Shown here one piece after another: positions 60,426 to 64,000 of a DNA stretch of 64,000 nt. Under the pieces are notes generated by a model. It made no database searches. It was given only the letters and a program-made list of their open reading frames with translations, and was not told where the DNA came from. Both the position numbers and the translations under genes were made by a program. The number at the start of each line of letters is the position of its first letter. The stretch's first letter is position 1. Source of the DNA: Elgaria multicarinata webbii (taxonomy: Eukaryota; Chordata; Lepidosauria; Squamata; Anguidae); assembly GCF_023053635.1 (NCBI RefSeq), contig NC_086180.1:91737447-91801446 (forward strand). The letters run 5' to 3'.

Positions 60426-61161
60426 CCTATTTGGAGGTAGGAACACATATATTCCTATGTATCTTAAGGAAGTGCATATATGTTTGTAGGAAAGATTTTA
60501 AGATAAACTCAACTTTAAAGCTTCTGAAACCAGTGGCAACACTGGCAAAAAGTAACACCAGTTAAGGCCCAAATTCATTTCACTGTGCCACCTGCTGGGA
60601 TATCTTGCTTAAATTTCAAAGCATCTACTGATCTACTTCATTTTATTCTATATTTTAATCTTGCTATTAATTCTGAAAGTTATTTCTTCAAGATACTTGG
60701 GTAACAGTTTTACTGATTCACTGAGCACTTGTTTATGTCCTTGCCAGTGAGTGTTTTCAATGAGACTGGCAACGTTGCTGTATAAATCAGATGCTGGCCT
60801 CTCTCGGGAGACTGTTCAGAGTGCTTCTGTTTAAAAACAATTCTGGATGAGGGATTATAAAGATGCTCCCCTGTGTATCTAGGCATAACGGCTGATATTA
60901 CTGTTCACTTCCTTATTCAAACAAAGGCTGAACTCTAGGACCTGTAGAAAAGGCACGCTATGGCACTCCACTCAAGCTAGATTCCTTCTTTCCAGGGTAA
61001 ACTTTTGGGGGAGAAAACCTGTTCTACAAATTTACAGAAGCCATCTATATACATGGGGTCAGCAATGATGGAGAAACCCACAATGGATTCAAATGAGCCT
61101 GGATTTCCAGGCTTCTGCACCAGTTTTGTCTGAGTCACACAGATTCTGTGGATGTACGGAT
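60426..61161. other. STX18 intron, nothing supported
   Basis: No exon or named repeat recognised. Confidence 0.35.
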
Positions 61162-61162
61162 C

Positions 61163-61204
<42 letters not shown>

Positions 61205-61224
61205 CTCTCTCTCTCTCTCTCTCT
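61162..61224. repeat. (TTTC)n then (TC)n microsatellite
   Basis: About ten TTTC units, then about ten TC units. The Lys/Arg/Glu-rich and Phe/Leu/Ser-rich ORFs here are artefacts. Confidence 0.95.
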
Positions 61225-61373
61225 TTGGAGGAATTTGCCATGTGTGCATTAGCACAAATGCACATTGGCAAACGGAACTAAATTCTCGTATATCCGGGGG
61301 GTGGGGGCATCAGACTCCATCAATGAGCACACAGTGGAACAAAATGCCTGACAATCCGCCAAACACAGACACA

Positions 61374-62186
61374 GGCCGTTGCTAGACGAGGTGTTAGCCT
61401 GGTGTGAGGCCCGGTCTCCCTCCTGTGCATCCAGGTGACACACAGGGGATCCCAGGGTCAGGCCGGGCTAAGTCCTCGCTTGAACAGGGATAAGCGGATC
61501 CGCTTATGGCCTGGCTTTTCCGCAGCCCCGGCCTGAGGCCGGGGCTGCGGAAGGTCTAGCAGGGTCTGTGGCTTTTTCCGGCTGCTCTCTTACTTGCGAG
61601 TAGCCGGGAGAAGCCACGGACTGGGCACAGCACTCCATAGGAGCGCTGTGCCCATCGGGCTGGGGGGGGGGGAAATCACGGACAGGGGTGCGGAGGGGGC
61701 ATCAGACATGACGAGCGGGCAGGGGGCGGGCATGGCGAGCGGGGACGGGCATGACGAACGGGCAGGGGGTGAGCATGGCGAGTGGGGACGGGCATGATGG
61801 ACGGGGACAGGCATGACGAGCGGGCATGGCAAGCAGGGATGGGCATGGCGGATGGAGGGGAAGAAGGACGGGGAGAGGCCTTGTGGATGGGGACAGGGCC
61901 TGGTGGACGGGGGGAGGACAGGCGAGCGAGTGGGCAGGAGGGAGCATCAGGCATTGTGGGGGGGGGAGCAGGGGACCCTTTATTTTTTTTTTTTAAAAAA
62001 AACTACCTTTTTCAGCGGTGCGCTCCTGTGCACATGGCCCTTTAAGTGAAAAAAAATGCCGGATGCGACGGGGCTTTCCCTTGCCCCGTCACGTGTTACG
62101 TCTTGAAAAGGGTGACAGCGCACGCTAGCTGTAGCGTGCCGTCGCCCCTACTTCCCACCGGATTATGTGGTAGGTCTGGCAAGGCC
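61374..62186. mobile_element. Non-autonomous DNA transposon, Harbinger-like, with minisatellite
   Basis: Ends GGCCGTTGCTAGAC and, inverted, GGCCTTGCCAGAC. It shares inner text with 29161-29633 (TTTTCCGCAGCC; GGAGCGCTGTGCCCATCGGG against GCACTGCACCCATTGGGG). CACA lies on both sides. An expanded G-rich minisatellite fills 61680-61930. No transposase ORF. Confidence 0.7.
61680..61930. repeat. GGGCATGACGAGCGG-type minisatellite
   Basis: Imperfect units of about 15-30 bases built on GGGCATGRCGAGYGGG and GGGGACRGGCATGA. Overlapping ORFs on the minus strand (His/Pro/Ala-rich) are artefacts. Confidence 0.8.
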
Positions 62187-62319
62187 CACAATGAATTTAA
62201 CAAAATCCTTACATGGGGCTGACCTGAAAGCCAAAGAAGTATTAATAAGGTGAAGAGGGACTAGATAAATGTATGTGTGGCCCGTGGGGGGTGGGGGGTG
62301 GGGAGCAGACATCCTACCT

Positions 62320-62382
62320 GAAGCATGGGTGAGAGCTCCGGCTATTGGGCGGTATAGAAATGTAATAAATAAATAAATAAAT
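62320..62382 (+). mobile_element. LINE 3' tail (GGGCGGT family)
   Basis: GAGAGCTCCGGCTATTGGGC, GGTATAGAAATG and (TAAA)n. Cleanest copy of this tail in the window. Confidence 0.7.
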
Positions 62383-63180
62383 GGGTGGGGTGGGGTGGCA
62401 GGAAGGGAAGGGGAAAACAGGTGGCTGAGCCAGCATTCAATTTGTCAGCAGGTACGTTTGTCAATGTCAGTTGTGAAGGCAGATCTCTTTTTATTATGTG
62501 GGCTTTCATCCCAATTTATTTTAGCTTGTGATGTTGGTTCAGTTTACATTTCATTAAAAACAACACCACCAAAAGTTTATGACAAGATAATCCAAATTCT
62601 GTGCTATGAATAGCTGAATTCTGGAACCTGTATAAAGCATGCAAATTAAGAACATTTTCATAGACTAGTCAGCTTATAAAACTAATAATAAACAGTAAGT
62701 GTCCCCTTTATTATCCCATAGGAACCAATTACTTTTAACTACTGCCAGTACTAATGACATGTGACATGTACATCCACTGCTCTCATTGCTAGGCAAATAC
62801 AACCAGGACAAATATAGAATGAGAAAGAGGAAGGGAGGGAGGGAGAGACCATACAAGTAGTTGCCCTTAGTTCCAACACAGCTTCCGCTGTTAAAGCAGG
62901 CTTTCTCCTACATGGAAGACAGAGGAAATGAAGTTCAGAAAATAATGGATGTACTATTTTTCGTAGAAACCAGACCATCACCTAAGTTCTGTTCCAAAGA
63001 AAGGAAGTAATTCTGTTTTCAATTATTTGGAGGACTAAAATTGTTTTTTTGTAACTAATCTACCTCCAAGCATGGGTCCGTATGTTGCAGAAGCTCCAAA
63101 GGAGAGACAAGGCATCACTGTGTATGTAGGGCTTTCTCCCCCACCCAGCCCACGAGAGGTAGGGTTGGGGTTGGACAAGC
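62383..63180. other. STX18 intron, nothing supported
   Basis: No exon or repeat family recognised. Confidence 0.35.
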
Positions 63181-63189
63181 CCATGTCAC

Positions 63190-63722
63190 CCTGTCTCCAT
63201 GTTGCAGAAGAGGGCAACTACAATGATCAAGGGGCTGGAATTCCCCTATGAGGAATAGTTAATTAGCTAGGATTGTTTACCTTGGAAAAAAGGCGAATAA
63301 GGGGAGACATGTGAAAAAAGTGGATAGGGAGACATTTTTCTTCCTCTCTCAAAATAGTAGAACCCGGAGTCATTCCATGAAGCTGAGTGGTGGGAGATTC
63401 AGGAAAGATCAAAGGAAGGACTTCTTCACACAGCGCATAGTTAAACTATGGGATTTGCTGCCACAAGAGGGGCACCGGGTTGGATGGCTTTAAAAGGGAG
63501 TTAGACAAATTCCTGGAGGAGAAGGCTACTAGTCAATGGCTACTTCCAGTATCAGATTCAGTATGCTTATGTACTCCGATTGCTGGGGAACATGGGCAGA
63601 AGGGTGCTGTTGCACTCATGTCCTGCTTGTGGGTTCCTCTTGACAGCTAGCTGGCCATTGTGTGAACAGAATGTGGGACTAGATGGACCTTTGGTCTGAT
63701 CCAGCATGGTTCCTCTTATGCT
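63190..63722 (+). mobile_element. 5'-truncated CR1 LINE
   Basis: ORF2 C-terminal remnant (KRATTMIKGLEFPYEE, then LGLFTLEKRR-like text in broken frame, AGTCATTCCATGAAGCTGAG, GGACTTCTTCACACAGCGC), then 3' UTR with GGGACTAGATGGACCTTTGG and TCTGATCCAGCATGGTTCC. Same subfamily as 52345. Confidence 0.85.
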
Positions 63723-64000
63723 CATGTGCACTACTTTGACATATTCTTATAGGAATTAATGACTATCATCACTGAGATGGGAGAAAGTAAAGAGATGGTC
63801 CTCCGGCACCTTGCTGAACCTGCCCACTGCATCTGATTTCTCAGGGGGATGTGATTTTGCCCCTCCCCTAAAAGCTAATCACTCCAGTTTGCACTCTCTG
63901 TTTGAGGAGAAAGTTTGGCTGGGGGAGGAGTTAATAAAGTAGGAATGAAAAAAAGTGGCAGTCTCTGAGGAGGGCAGAGAATGAGCTAAGAGAGAGAGAA
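63723..64000. other. STX18 intron to window end
   Basis: Purine-rich toward the end; nothing recognised. Confidence 0.3.

Noticed and set aside
61590-61954. His/Pro/Ala/Ser-rich ORFs on the minus strand
   Set aside because: Products of the G-rich minisatellite in the transposon.
59516-64000. Upstream STX18 exons
   Set aside because: I looked for the conserved N-terminal and linker segments on the minus strand and found none; they should lie beyond the window.

Overview
The window is vertebrate nuclear DNA, most likely from a squamate reptile (probably a lizard). Three host genes lie in the conserved ZBTB49-NSG1-STX18 order found on human 4p16. The repeats also point to a squamate: a tRNA SINE with a Bov-B-type tail, MIR-like SINEs, L2 and CR1 LINEs, DIRS-type retroelements, and short hAT, Harbinger-like and Helitron-like elements. 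The species cannot be named from this sequence alone.

Layout. 133-794 is the last coding exon of ZBTB49 (+), with its poly(A) signal just after it. 800-19300 is intergenic. It holds a SINE (1239-1531), a diverged 5' DIRS remnant (1632-2365), a 5.9-kb DIRS element (3636-9528) with inverted ends and an internal complementary region, several foldback elements and microsatellites, and a long L2 LINE (15727-19035) whose ORF2 is open for 866 codons. A CpG island at about 19300-21330 marks the NSG1 promoter. NSG1 (+) runs from 21359 to 48046 in four coding exons that join in phase 0 to give 185 residues. Its introns hold L2, CR1 and MIR fragments, two hAT elements with perfect 8-bp target duplications, a Helitron-like element, and foldback elements of a Harbinger-like type with 3-bp duplications. 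The last five coding exons of STX18 (-) lie between 59515 and 51064 and encode the acidic linker, the Qa-SNARE helix and the C-terminal membrane anchor. The upstream STX18 exons were not found and should lie beyond the window.

How the genes relate. NSG1 and STX18 converge with about 3 kb between their stop codons, and poly(A) signals of both strands lie in that gap. Both encode membrane-traffic proteins: NSG1 in neuronal endosomes, STX18 on the ER. They are neighbours by synteny, not an operon. ZBTB49 is a zinc-finger transcription factor.

No complete new gene system was found. The best material for a second look is the DIRS terminal architecture, the hAT element built around a ~220-bp hairpin in an NSG1 intron, the Helitron-like element with a CpG-rich core, the foldback family with 3-bp duplications, and a 150-bp direct repeat of unknown origin. 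All coordinates for repeats are read by eye. Edges of LINE fragments are approximate; exon edges and the stated target duplications were checked base by base.
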